64,000 nucleotides of DNA from Haberlea rhodopensis (Eukaryota > Streptophyta > Magnoliopsida > Lamiales > Gesneriaceae). Position 1 is the first letter of the stretch, and the number at the start of each line of letters is the position of its first letter. Of the stretch, positions 12,254-25,300 are shown one piece after another. The position numbers and the translations under genes were made by a program. The stretch covers positions 47,260 to 111,259 of the forward strand of contig CAJQUN010001075.1 in assembly GCA_907163345.1 (NCBI GenBank), in the 5' to 3' direction. The notes below the pieces were generated by a model. The model ran no database searches. It saw nothing but the letters and a program-made list of their open reading frames with translations, and was not told where the DNA came from.

Positions 12254-12366
12254 TGAGGAAGAGAATCCCACTTGAATCAACCCTCGCCTTGCGTAAACAC
12301 AAAAAAAAAAAAAAAAAAAAAAAAAAAGATTTACGAAACAAACGGCGGTGGTTCAGTTAAGAGATA

Positions 12367-14590
12367 ATGGGTGGTTGGGCTATAGCGGTGCACGGCGGCG
12401 CTGGTGTGGACCCAAACCTCCCACTTGAACGTCAGGAACAGGCCAAACAATTGCTCACTCGTTGTCTCAACATTGGAATCTCCGCTCTTCGCTCTTCTCT
12501 CCCTGCCATTGATGTTGTCGAACTTGTCGTAAGTTTTATTTTATCTATTTTCATTCTTTTTACCCACTAATTAATATATTTTGTTATGAAACGTAAATTC
12601 ATAAAATCATACATAATTTGTTTTAACTTTTATGATCGTGGCTTGTGCATAGGTACGAGAACTGGAAAGCGATCCCTTTTTCAATTCGGGGCGTGGATCT
12701 GCACTGACTGAGAAAGGGACGGTGGAGATGGAAGCCAGTATCATGGATGGGTCTGGGAGGCGATGCGGCGCCGTTTCAGGCGTCACCACAGTGAAGAATC
12801 CCATCTCCCTCGCTCGTCTTGTCATGGACAAGTCACCACATTCCTATCTTGCTTTCTCTGGCGCTGAACAATTCGCCAAACAACAGGTAATATTTCCAAC
12901 CAAGTTATTAAATTGACGGATCATGAAAATGCCATCTTAATCGGGATTTTATTTTTATTCAAAATAAATTTAATTATTCTATTTTCTGAGCCCAAGATTC
13001 ATGCTTGAAACGTGTAAAAGAAATCATGAAGATCCACTGGCCACCTATGTCCTTTTCCAACACGTGGGGATTTTACTAAATGTATATATTTTATACTTTT
13101 GTAACTGTGCAGGGCGTGGAAATGTCGGACAATGATTATTTTATCACGGAGGACAACGTTGGCATTCTCAAATTGGCCAAAGAAGCCAACGCGATCATGG
13201 TATGCAAGGATTTTATTGAAAATTCTACGTATTTGGTGAATTCGTACACCAAAATATTAAAATATATATATAATATATATATATAAGTTTGAATATATGA
13301 TGATATATAATCCACCTAATACATAGAAGAATTTTCGGATTATATTATTGCTAGTCATAGGGTGTTTGCCCTGGGGCATTTAACATTAAAATGACATATA
13401 TGTGGAATATTCATATGGATGGCTGAATGTTTTCAAGACACCATTCCAAGACACCATTCCTAGAGATAGTATTAATGTTATCTTAAACAAGAATCGATGC
13501 ACAATCACCATATATGATAAGATAAAGCATTATTATTAGTACTCAATCATAAATTTGATACACATAATTAAACAAATCACAAATGTAAATAACCCATAGT
13601 TATGATTATTGGCAAGAAATTTGCATATGTTACCATAAAAATTGCTTTTCTATAAAAACTTTTGAGAGAGGACAAATTGGCCTTGTTGATGTCCACGACC
13701 CATGTCGTATGTGAGCAAGGGCAGGCACACTTGTCTTTAAAAGAATCAGATATTTTCTTTCCTAAAAATAAAAAATAAATACTTTACATGAGTAGGTCAA
13801 TCATCCTCCTCTGTGCATATATATTTTATATATGTATTCTATACTACCTATTTTCAGTCTCGCCTTTGCAAATATGAATGATTTATAGACAATTTTCTAT
13901 AAATCAGGTGTAGCATTTTGTTATTGTTATCAATATATCTAACGATTTTTCCTAAATGTGTCGTGTCACACCAACACTGCAAATTATTCCATTCTTTTTC
14001 CTTAAAAGAATATATCGAATTAGAAAACTCGATTCCTGTGATATTTGATTTGATTTCATCAACTAGCTAATGCTATCACACTTCTGTAACAGTTCGATTA
14101 CAGGATTCCAACAATTGGGTTAGATTCCTGCAGTGCCGTGGTGGAGAATCCCCCCCTAACGATGAACGGACTTCCAATCAGCATATACGCCCCCGAGACG
14201 GTCGGATGTGTCGTGGTGGATTGTCAAGGACGTTGTGCCGCCGCTACCTCCACCGGTGGACTAATGAACAAAATGATTGGCCGGATCGGTGATTCACCCT
14301 TGATCGGTGCAGGCACCTATGCCTGTGACCTATGTGGCGTCTCGTGCACGGGTGAAGGCGAGGCCATTATACGGGGTACGCTGGCTCGTGATGTGGCAGC
14401 GCTGATGGAGTATAAGGAACTGAGCCTCCAAGAAGCTGTGGATTATGTGATAAAGAAGAGGCTGGATGAAGGCAAGGCTGGTTTGATTGCGGTGTCGAGT
14501 AATGGGGAAGTGGCTTACGGGTTTAATTCGGTTGGGATGTTTAGGGGATTTGCTACTGAGAGTGGGTTCATAGAAGTTGGTATTTGGTAG
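12367..14590 (+). CDS. ASPGB1: Isoaspartyl peptidase / L-asparaginase (plant K+-dependent type)
   Basis: Four exons give an intact 326-residue frame: 12367-12528, 12653-12886, 13113-13199, 14093-14590, all GT-AG. The length fits the Arabidopsis At3g16150 subtype (about 325 residues). The protein opens MGGWAIAVHGGAG, the family's N-terminal block. Exon 4 resumes FDYRIPTIGLDSC and carries APETVGCVVVD, whose threonine is expected to become the N-terminal nucleophile after self-cleavage, then AAATSTGGLMNK and GDSPLIGAGTYA (substrate-binding loops), and ends GFIEVGIW. The family hydrolyses L-asparagine and isoaspartyl dipeptides, releasing nitrogen in sink tissue; the cytosol is expected, as no signal peptide is seen. 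Subtype assignment to the K+-dependent clade is from overall resemblance. The open frame starting at 14138 is only part of exon 4. Confidence 0.95.
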
Positions 14591-16097
14591 TACTGTAGAT
14601 GTAATGTTGGTCTTATTACTATAGGAAGTGTTGCTTTTGCTTTTTCTAGTGGCTGTTCAATAATGGAGTTTGTGGCGAACTTATTATATTATCATAAATT
14701 AATAGAAACTGAGAATTATATATTCCTGTTTGGTATGTTCATTTAAAATGTGATACTACATTTAGTATTTATTCTTGTGGTTAATGTAAAATTTGACACT
14801 ACATTTAGCATTATATTTAGTGTTTTAAATCAGATTGTATCGTGTCCCGCAGTTAAATAAGATTTATCGTTAATATAATAAGTGTGATACCCATATCACA
14901 CATGTTTAAAAATAAGATGAAATTACACATAGGTACCAGTTTTGAAAACACATTTCAACTAAATCTACCAAAAAATCTTTTTTTCAACTAACTATAAATT
15001 CTGAAACTAGTCCTTTGTTATTCCTAAAATATCATTGTTCTAAAACTCATTTAAAACATTTTTTATGATGCTAAGAACAAGGGCAGTGTTGCATGGCTTC
15101 ACAATCACCTTTGTCAACACCGAGCCAATCCGTCGCCAGATCTCCAAATCCAGAAACAATGAGACCATGAAGATATCTTCGCCGAAACAATGAAACACAT
15201 GATATATGGAGTTGCACCAGAATTCTTCTTTTTTTAAAAAAATTATTGTGAAGAACAAACAACAAGCTGCGATCGGAATCAATTAACAACTAAGAATTCA
15301 ACCAATCGAGTAATCCGCAATTGAGAAAACTAATGCACAAGAGGATCGAATTCAACGAGAATGGTACTACAATCGAACAAACCATGAGAAAATCAAGTGC
15401 ACAAATTCAGCGAAATTTGCAGGATCGAATTCAACGAGAATGGTACTACAATCCGCCATGGATTTCAAATCATTTTGCTTGTTTGGGTAATGTAATGGTA
15501 ATTATGATGAATTTTTCAAATTCCTCTCCAAATCAAATCATTTCCTCCAAGTCAAATCCTCCATATGTAAACACAACCTCAGATTACTTGAATTCTTACG
15601 AGGAATCAACTGTTTAACTTGATAGCTGTAAAACTAGCCCACTTTCGACTTAATTAGTAGATATCACACTGATAGAACATTGTATTTGTTTATTTATTTA
15701 TTTATTAGTATTGTAAATGAATTTGAATAATCTTCGGTTCAAGTCATAGAGTCGTGATAATATTATTTTTGAGAGTAGTGCGGTTGACGAAGTCACAAAA
15801 CAACTACTTTATAATTTGTTTGTTATTAGTTTTCCGTGTACTCATGGAGGCATCTATCTATCTACTAGCAATGATACGGGGGGGGGGTGTATTCGATACC
15901 ACTTTCTACTATCAAAATAGAAACATCTCACGATTTCAGAGAATGTCAATATAATAATAATAAATACAATACACGATTTAATTTGAGCATTTCAAATCAC
16001 AATTGCTTCCCCGAGCATTCTTTACTTGCCAAAATGAGGGTTGATGAACGCTTCCTAGACATTCTTACTTGCCAAAAATGAGGTTGATGAACGCTTC
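14591..16097. other. Intergenic region between two convergent genes
   Basis: Holds the 3' ends of the asparaginase gene (left, +) and the MRG gene (right, -). No convincing gene. About 14920-15020 resembles the edge of a small non-autonomous element but has no clear partner. A 33-bp direct repeat is listed separately. A near-exact pair of GAGGTTGATGAACGCTTCCTAG phrases lies at about 16036-16100, next to the MRG stop codon. Confidence 0.5.
15342..15453. repeat. 33-bp direct repeat
   Basis: The unit beginning AGGATCGAATTCAACGAGAA occurs at 15342-15374 and again at 15421-15453, identical by eye, 79 bp apart start to start. Not part of a recognised element. Confidence 0.85.
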
Positions 16098-19000
16098 CTA
16101 GTTATCTTCATCCTCAACAGTTGCGGCTATGCCCTCGGATGTCTGGTAGTTCGAGAGGAAAAACGTACTTTGGTTGGTCTGAAGAAACCTGCATTTCAAC
16201 ATAGAGAGACGAGATGAAAATAAATACACTGTTGAAGAATTTTAGATCAACTAATTTCAAGTACATGCTCTATGTCCATTGAGCTGGTTAGGATACTTTT
16301 GATCTAAGTGGATTTCAAATTCTTATCTCATCATTTTATTTATTTATCTTTTTCAAACTGGCATTTGATATTCATCTATCAAATCATTCTTTAACAGTCT
16401 TCGTTAAAATTGTCAGGGTCATTTAACATTCACAACTTGACAAAGATAAGCTTGTTTTAGAAAAACATAGTATAAAGAAAGGAAACTACAGAGTCCTCTC
16501 CACAAGGTATATAAATAAAACCCATAGAAACAAAGCAAAAGAGATCACAACACCTGAGGAAGTCCTGTGATATTTTCCGCAGTTGGGTCAGCGTCTCCAT
16601 TTCAATACAAATGTCAGACAGCATCTCTGGCAATTTAACTGGATTAAGGAAAAATATCTTAAATACAGAAATCATATGAATCATAGAGCCCAAATTTATA
16701 TACATTTCAAGTTCTATATATCGAACAAAACGGAATCTATACCAATGCCTTGAAATAATGTGTACTTAGTTATCAATAAAACAAGGTCTTTCTAAATGCC
16801 ATAGCAGTCGGAAAATTCGTAAGTTTCTACAAATATAGGTCGTCATACCAAAGAGTCTTAACAAATGTTCAGCTCCATACACACTTGAAGGAGAGAAATT
16901 ATCCACAGCCAATTCTTGGTATTGTTGACGTTCGTTTTTATAGAGAAGCACTTTCGGCAAAGCTTTGTCAAAGTAGTGACACAGCCCCTTAACGATCTCT
17001 TCCACTGTATCGACTATCCTTTACTCGCCAAAAGTCAAAAAATAGCAATTAAGATAAATATGCACTGAGTTAAATTACAAACGAAAAGGTTACCCAGTGT
17101 CCAAACAACCAGAAAAATTATACGGTTTTCTAACATTCGTTTTCCAAACATCAACTCATCAAAATGGTATAGAATTTGAGAAGGCGAGGTAAAGATACAA
17201 CTCACCATCCAGCTTCAAAAATGAATCCAAAATTGAGTTAAAAAGATCAAAATAGAAACGAAAAAAAATTAAATTACAAAAATGAAAATAAATTAACTGC
17301 ATGTAATAGACTTACTTGCAATCCTTTTTCACCCGATAATCATAATACTTGTTCAATATCTCATGTACACTAGGAGACCGCGGAAGTTTTACTAGCTGCA
17401 GAAAAGACTATTAGAGGATGATATTTCAACTAATTATCAATGATTTTTCATGCCTACCGATGAGAAAAAATGGATGGCAGTAGAACTTTTTTTGTTCATG
17501 ACTTACCTGATCGAGCTGAGTTATGCATTCATTGTCATCTACCAGTTGTTTCTTTAATGGAAGCGGAATTTGGATGTTTGCAATCTTTTCAGAAGGACCA
17601 ACACTATGATCCTGCCAGAAAATATTACGTAGAAGTCCACTGTCTTAACTTACAGATGAGAAATTTATTCGAGAAAGTATAACGGAAGCAACATGAGTAA
17701 TCAAGCTGTAGCCAGCAGACTAAACAAGTAGGAAATGAAGCAGTATACATTTAAAAAATTGTAATGCTACTATAACTCCGTTTACATTCAAAAATTACAT
17801 TATGAATTGATGAGTACTAATGGCGTGCAAATAAAAGTTGAACCCTACAGGATTGGCCTGACGTTGAAAAAACTACTGCCCAAGATATGTACCTCGTCAA
17901 TGGACTTATGCTTCCGTTTCTTGCCTCCCACCCCTGCAATGACATTGTTATGAAATTCTCAAGCAAGATTTCACGCAAAAACCGGAAGATGAACACTGAA
18001 ATAGGATCGAAATGAAATTATATTGCTGAATTGAAAAACTGAATCACAAAACTGAATTGGAAAGAAAAACAAAACTCAATGCTCAATGTCACTCCGGAGA
18101 GGAAATTCTCCACCGGCCCAAGCTAAAAGCTCGCACTCCATTTCACTAACAAAATCTGGTATATCTCTCTTCCTGCCTTCCCACTCTTTTTATTCTCTCT
18201 TGCGTAACTAACTCTTCCCTCCCTTCTCCCATGTCACGTGTTTTCTTCCCCCTCCTAAAATATACTTCGTAAGTAATGGGCTAGTTTCCTTGGGCTTGGG
18301 TATTAGGCTCAATTAATGAATTAGCTGGCCTTTCTTCATTTCGGTCCATAACAGACATTGCAATCCAGATTCCAGTTCAGGAGTGATTTCTTGAAAAATG
18401 CAGCACATAAAGAATTCAATCTTAACCATCTAATCCAGTGTGAATTTAGGGGGAAAACATCTCAAAAGGTGAATCCGGGCTTGGCTAGATTCTGTTTGGC
18501 AAGAGTGTGTCCGGAGCATCCCATGGAGAGAGACAGGAAATCTTTCGCATGGTAAAAGTTATCTTGATGGGCCACATTGGTTACTTCTATGAGAACAAGA
18601 TTGGAAGAGGTGAAACGGTGGCCCCTTCAACCAGAGCACTTTCCACTGTCCCTTTCAGGATGATCTAGGTGGTGCATCGTGGGACATGAAAGAATATATT
18701 AAGACGATAAAGGTATTCAAGATGCTTAGAGGTTAAAGCAAATAATAAGTTACACAAAATGGATTGAATTTGAAACAAGCAGAAGACAAAATGGTCACAA
18801 TGGCAGTGATTGACATTAAGGCTAGGGGTAGATGTTTATTATGGCTTGGACATATTCCACGCTGGACATTAGAAGCACCAGCGGAAAAGTGGGATGATAT
18901 GTTATTAATCTACTGGGAGAATGAAAGCATGCAAACTTAACCTGACAAGAAGTTCTTAACCAAGGCGTGGTGACTTGGAGATAAAGGAAAGCTTAGTTTC

Positions 19001-20499
19001 AATGTGAAAGCACAATGAAAATGAAATATACATGTAGTCCACCCGATTAAGTTTTGGCCAGAGTCATGTATGATGCTGATGAAACTCACAAACCAGTGAG
19101 AAACATTTAATAATCATGAAATCGAGATGCAGAAACTCTAACCCATAGAACATTTAGGGTTATCAAGTGATGGGTTCCCAAGCATCACATTCTTCTCCAA
19201 ATCGAGCTTTTCTTTGAGTTCCTTTTGCCTTTGAACATTCTCATCCGTAAGTTTCAACACGCAACCAATGCCCAACCATTCATCCCACCTGTAAAAAGGG
19301 AAATTAGAAATAGTACTCCCCATGGTTCTTATCACTGAATCAAACAAAGAAAATAACAAATGCTTAAATGCATCTATCTACCAAATCATGATACCCGTAT
19401 TTCCATTGTTCTCTACCAAAGAGTGCATTTGCATGGAAGGGTTTCAAATCAAAGGATTTCAAATCCAAGATTTAAATCCATCCCACTTGTTTGGACACTC
19501 TTGAAATTCATGAATTTGAAATCCCTTCATTTACATTTTTAACTTTGATTAACTAATGTAATAGATTTCAAATTCCTACAAAGTATAGTAATTTGAAATC
19601 TTTCACTCACCTCCTTTTCTCAAATCTAAATCTTTCAATCCAAAAACAATTTAGCAGAATTTGGAGAAATGAGATAATTGCTGAAGCATATATATCATAA
19701 CTTGAAAAACGGGAGGTCTGTTTTCTTCCCAGTAACAATAAATACGGACCAGAACTTGAATGAATCATAAGTTGAAACATTATCCAAATAATTTACCTGT
19801 TGAAAATTAAAATCTAAAGGCCTAATACCAAAATATGAAGTCAATTGGCCTTCTCTATATTCTTAGGCCAGTAGAAAATTCAAGTTACATAATTTTCAGA
19901 GCAGATGTGCACTCACTTTTTATTCCACCCCTGAAGAAAATGACCAAAAAAAAAAGCCCATCAGGAAACAATAATACGAGATATTGATAACTAATACTAC
20001 AATACAGTTAGAAACATCAATGATTCAACTGCAAAAGTAAGGGTTATTACTGACAAGAATGCAACAAATAATAGCTGTACTTACTTGATAATGAACTAAA
20101 TGCAACCATCCATCTTTACGCAACTCGATCTTTAGGACCTTGCCTCCAGAAACAAAAGCACAATCATAAAGGTGATTTCGTAGCTATACTTAGGAATCAA
20201 TGCAACAAATATTTTACAAAATAACTGGGACAAATCAGAATAACACTTGGAAGCGTATGCAATAAGAAATACACTTAAAAATGGAGTCTTGACATTACTA
20301 AATGTGGGTTTTCAGCACAGAGGGGGAAGAGAGTTAATCGTACCTTGGCGTCGTATAGGCAGGAGCCATGAAAACCTAGGACTTTTTCACCTACTCGGAA
20401 AGGGCTTGACTCGGCGGCTATGGCTTTCATGGGCTTTTTGTTGGCGAGGACCGCGGTGGCTGCAGGAACGGAGTCTGTACCAGGATCGTTTGAGCTCAT
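16098..20499 (-). CDS. MRG-family chromodomain protein (MRG1/MRG2-like)
   Basis: Ten exons on the minus strand give an intact frame of 313 residues: 20344-20499, 20085-20138, 19917-19930, 19143-19288, 17893-17933, 17507-17611, 17316-17395, 16849-17018, 16554-16638, 16098-16188. Phases agree at every junction. Residues about 33-95 form the chromo/tudor-like domain (FRVGEKVLGFHGSCLYDAKV, HLVHYQGWNKKWDEWLG) with the aromatic residues that read H3K4me3/H3K36me3 in this family. A basic linker (GGKKRKHKSIDE) follows, then the MRG domain (EEIVKGLCHYFDKALPKVLL, VYGAEHLLRLF, VKLPEMLSDI, FLSNYQTS). Arabidopsis MRG1/2 (about 320 residues) bridge methylated H3 and NuA4-type acetylation. Exon 3 is only 14 nt. 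The intron before exon 5 carries a solo LTR ending 12 nt from the acceptor. Confidence 0.93.
17946..18353 (-). mobile_element. Solo LTR (408 bp) in an MRG intron
   Basis: Termini are TGTTATGAAATTC and TCGGTCCATAACA (TG...CA, 7-bp inverted ends TGTTATG / CATAACA). A perfect 5-bp target duplication GACAT flanks it (17941-17945 and 18354-18358). No internal region is present. A GAATAAAAAGAG motif on the minus strand suggests minus orientation, the same sense as MRG, but this is weak. The superfamily cannot be fixed. Confidence 0.85.
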
Positions 20500-20503
20500 T
20501 AGT

Positions 20504-20564
20504 TATATATATATATATCTATATATATTTATCTATATATATATATATTCACTTTTTTTTTTTT
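20504..20564. repeat. TA microsatellite plus T run upstream of the MRG start
   Basis: A (TA)n tract interrupted by two TATC units is followed by a T12 run, beginning about 5 bp upstream (gene sense) of the MRG start codon at 20499. It therefore lies in the 5' leader or core promoter. Length polymorphism is likely. Confidence 0.85.
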
Positions 20565-22334
20565 ATACAGTGATCAAAATTATCGGGATTTTGTATAGAT
20601 TTGTATTATAAAAATTATTTTATCATTTTTTCGCGGCCAAATTATTGTATAGGGATATTTGCCCAAATAACCACATAATACTTTCTATTGACATTTACAA
20701 CAGTATCGTAACTATCATTGGACACACCACAATTTTTTTTAAAGAAAATAAATAAATTTTGCTGCAAAATCATTATTATGTTACAAACTTCTTTTTCAAT
20801 ATAATAATATCAATAAAATACTTATAGTTATTACTTGTTCTATCAAGCGGTCATTTTAGAGTTAATTTTAATCACATATTTGGTTTGTTTTTAAAGAAAA
20901 ATCTCACTTTATAACAAATAAAATATATATATAATTTTCTACATTGTTTTATTATTTTAAAATTTGAAATTCTCACCAAATATTTCAGCTTATTTCCTAT
21001 AAAATAATCCCAAAATTTTGAAATTCCATCTGAAATTTGAAATTCCCGCCCAAATTTGACTTTCAATTTCAATGATATTTCAGCAATTATACCAATTATT
21101 AAAATTAATCCACAATTTTAAAATCAGACCAAATATCATATAACTTATCACACTATTTTATTTATCATCATCTCATAATTTTAATAATATATTACTGATC
21201 AAATTCATCGCTCAAAACGGTGCCTCACAGTTTTTCATATCTATCTATACCTACTATTGCGTAAGAGACCCTTCGTTCATTGACATCCAACTAAATTTAG
21301 ATAATTTACTCATTTCATTTCATGGGGACATCACATTTATAACATGTGATAATTTTGCATGTTTTATTTATATGTCCGAATAAGGTGTCCTATTTATCAG
21401 TCCATCTAACCCCTACCACAAAATAACCGATCTGAAGATAACTATAAGCCGTAAACCCTAACACACCACGAGCACAAGTAACCATAGGAACAAGCACACA
21501 AATCCAGTTTCGTGTGAATTTCAGTAGATATACTTGTAAAGCCAATGTGATGTGTGGAATAGTCAATTCCCAAAAGTCCTGCTCGTTGTCCAATCCTATT
21601 CACAAATCGCATGCAAACCATCTCAACTATAGCGCATAAACAAAGAATTTCATACATGCATTGTTTATCTATACTTATATGATATCTTGTTCGTGGCTAT
21701 CCAAATTTGTACACAATAAGTAAAACCTAGATAAATAATCACCACATATCTGGTGATTCAAATCATTAGATATTGAAAATTAGTTCAGTGGTTCTTTCAT
21801 TTCCTTTATGTAGTAATTTATTTACCTTATATAATAAGTGTCCTGAAGTTACTATTGTCATTATTATTATTTCTTTTGTTTTAGCTTTTTATTTTACAAA
21901 AGTTTTTATTTTGTTTGTTAATTAAAATTTGTTTTGCGCGGGATTGACCTAAATCGATTAGGAAAAAAATATATCTTAATCAATTGTTGATGCGCACAAC
22001 TTCAAATGTTATTTTTTAAAACGGTTTTTAAAGGCAGTCATTTGAAATGTTATTTTCGATCAAATTAGAAAAAAATTGACCAACATATTGGTACCTACAC
22101 AATGCCAAAAAAAATAGTAGTAATATAATTTCGATTGCAACAGTATGAATAATGTTTTTACAAAACATTATATTCCAACTAAAGGAGATTTCGGTCATTC
22201 AATCATAGTACTTTTCCGACTCATCTCCCAAGTCCTAACAGACCTCAGTGAGTGAGTAGAATTTAGTCCGAAATCGCGATGGCCCCTTTCTCTCAATGAG
22301 GAGAATTGTTAATGCAGACGGCGGATTTGGGAAA
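20565..22334. other. AT-rich intergenic region between divergent MRG and HOS15-like genes
   Basis: Shared upstream region of two head-to-head genes. No coding potential beyond chance frames. Very AT-rich (20600-21200), then a less biased stretch. No promoter motif that I would defend. Confidence 0.5.
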
Positions 22335-25300
22335 ATGATCTCCTTGACCTCGGCGGAGTTGAATTACCTCATCTTCCGTTACCTTAATGAATCAGGCACT
22401 TCTCTCCCTTTTTATCTGCGGTTTAAAATATTTCACCCCAATTTTTTGCTTTCTGTTGTTTCTCAGTCGGAAGGATACTAGGTTTAATCTTTTGCAAAAC
22501 ACATTGGGTTGTTTTCGTGATTTCTAATAAATTGAATGGTAGAAGAAAGTATCAAAGGAATATTGCAGAGCGACGAAGATTTAGATTCGCCCTTGTTCAA
22601 ATAAAAGATTATTCATTGTGCCATCTCCCATAATTTCGAGCTTTTACTACAAGCTGTTTCAATATAAATTCCCATCCAGGGATCACAAATTTGAAACCCT
22701 GGTGTGCAAAAGTAGTGTATATTTCTTAAAGTTGGTCTTGGGTGGCCTTCTGTTGCCTTATTCCATACCATCTTGCGTATGTACGTCTTGGATATTAATT
22801 CCAGACATACAATTCTCTTATCTTCGGCTTACACATGAGAGGGGGTGTGTTAAAGTATAAAACTATTGATTGTACAGTCTCGGTTCTGCTTCTGCTTTTG
22901 GGACAAGTGTTTTGATCAGTTCTCATATATCTACCACCCCAAAAAGGGCGAATAAGAATGATTCTTTGTTCATCCTGAAACAGGCAGATATCATCACTGT
23001 TAATTAGAATGCTGGAGTTTTGGGAAGAGTTAATAAATGCCAGATTTGGAGAAAATAGTTGGTGCTAAATATAAATAATTATTGTCAATTGTAGATTACT
23101 AATATTGTTAATATTTTGGGAAATATGCTGTATTGATCCTCCAAAAAACATCAAAAGCTGATAGTTTGATCATGCTAGAGATTGATCCACTATCGACCAA
23201 TTACGAGCTTGCTAAAGTTCAGAAATTGGAGAATTTTGGGGGAAGGAAAGAAATAGATTTCATGGGAAGGAATTTGGGCAACATTTTTTCTATTCCCTCA
23301 ATTATTTATGATCACATTCCTTCTGTTACAAGGCTATACAGACTGATAATTAGGACAACTATATAACATGTAGCTAGTGGTTGGAGGTCCTCAGATTTAT
23401 GCAATTTACAGACTTGGTTACTGATCCAAGAAATCATAGTCCTGTATGATTTTAATTGAATCGTGCAATACTCTTAAATAAGTTATGACATGCCTAACAG
23501 TTTAGAAAATTGAAGCAGGTTAAATTCATTCGGCCACTAAGTGAAAGTTTCTAAAAAATATTCAGATTTTTACATCTTCCACTATGCTAAAGTATAGATG
23601 GCAAATTCCTATGTTTCGCCTATTTTGTCAGGGTTTGCCCATTCTGCGTTTGCTTTAGGATATGAGGCAGGGATCAACAAGAGTACCATTGATGGAAATC
23701 TTGTTCCACCCGGTGCACTTGTTACATTTATTCAGAAAGGAATCCAATATCTTGAACTAGAAGCTATCTTTAATAATGTAAGCATTCTGACATTCACTTC
23801 AATGTGCTTTATTTTGTACTTTTGAAAGTGTTTAACTGATAGATAGTTGTTGCGCCCCCAGGATGAATTGATACTGATGAAGATTTCCAGTTCCTAAACC
23901 CTCTAGATCTTATAACCACAGATGTACATGAACTTCAAAAGATCGTGAAAGAGAGGAAAGAAGCTAAGAGGAAAGAAAAGTCCAAGGGAAAGGAGAAAGA
24001 TAATATTGAAAATGACTGGGAGCATGGCCTTGGGATTCCAGTAGAAAAAGAAAAGGAACTTGCTAAGGAAAAGGATAATGAAAAACAACCGAGGGAGAAA
24101 GAGAGGATAGAGAAAGAAAAGGAGAAAGCAACAGGTAAAGAGAAGGAAAACCCATTTGACGGTGGCAGTGTCGCAATTCCTTCTGGAGATGAGGTTAATG
24201 GCATACTTGAGAAGAATGCAACTGATATAGGTAATATACATTTACGTTTTGTTTACTTGATAGTTATGTGCTTACTTATGCTGAAGATGGCTCCATAATC
24301 TTCTAAATAAACTGGAACAATCACATGTTCATCTTGTGGTGCTTTTTCTCTTGCTGTTCTTCATGATTTGTTGAAATAGGCTTACTCTAGTGTTTATTGA
24401 TGGTAAAATAGGTCCAGAACCTATGGATATTTGCACGAATGTAGATTCCTCGTCCTACGAAATCTCAAGCAGTGATGTTACTGTTCTGCAAGGCCATGTG
24501 TCTGAGGTTTGATCATATATCGTTAACCTTCATCAATCATCATTTTATATTATGGCCTGCTGTTGATTAAAGAGGAATTATGATGGATTATCTTGATTGT
24601 TTCTAATGCACAATGTGTTGCTGATGCACTTGTTTGTTCACAGGTTTTTGCATGTGCATGGAACCCAATTGGTTCATTTCTTGCTTCAGGGTGAGCAAGA
24701 CATCTAAGCATTACTTATTGTAAGAATAATTGTGTATTGTTTTTGTTTTTCCTATGAATTCATTTCCTGTGAATCCAAGACCTCTATTTATTTGTTCTTT
24801 TAGGTCTGGAGGTTCAACAGCTAGAATATGGACCATTGATCCATCTTGCTCCAATACGCAAAATGGGCCTCATAATGTTGTACTGAGGCATTTCAAGGGT
24901 AGAACAAATGAGAAAAGCAAGGATGTGACCACCCTTGATTAGAATGTGAGTTATTTCATTTTGTTGATACTTCTTAGTGTTTTCTTGTTATAAAAATTTC
25001 TAATTTTATCCCTTGATTCATGTAATTACTCCAGGGAATCACTGGACCTTCGCAATATGTTGCAGTCTTACATTATTATTTAGTTTCCTTCTACTTTGAT
25101 ATGTGTTTATATAGGTTGAGGGTACACTGCTTGCTACTGGTTCATTTGATGGTCAAGCAAGAATATGGAGTCGAGATGGTAAGAGTGATTTATGTGATCG
25201 ATCTAAAAGCTGTGCCTCTGTAAAGCTTGTCATATTGCAAATGAAATTCAGTTACCTTCGGAAATGATAAGTGAATTCGAATTAGTCAAATCATAATTTA

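Noticed and set aside
12301..12327. A27 tract as evidence of a retroposed (processed) gene copy
   Set aside because: It lies upstream of a four-exon gene in the leader, not at a 3' end; the gene keeps its introns.
17200..17230. A possible 7-nt microexon (CTGGATG on the minus strand) in the MRG gene between exons 7 and 8
   Set aside because: Including it breaks the frame; direct joining of 17316 to 17018 gives the conserved VEEIVKGL in frame.
20247..20611. Plus-strand frames across the MRG first exon and TA microsatellite
   Set aside because: They are shadows of the MRG exon and low-complexity repeat; the minus-strand frame has a clear chromodomain.
23903..24241. Minus-strand hydrophobic frame resembling a membrane protein
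   Set aside because: It is the complement of the lysine/glutamate-rich exon 3 of the HOS15-like gene, which gives leucine/phenylalanine/serine-rich translation by composition.
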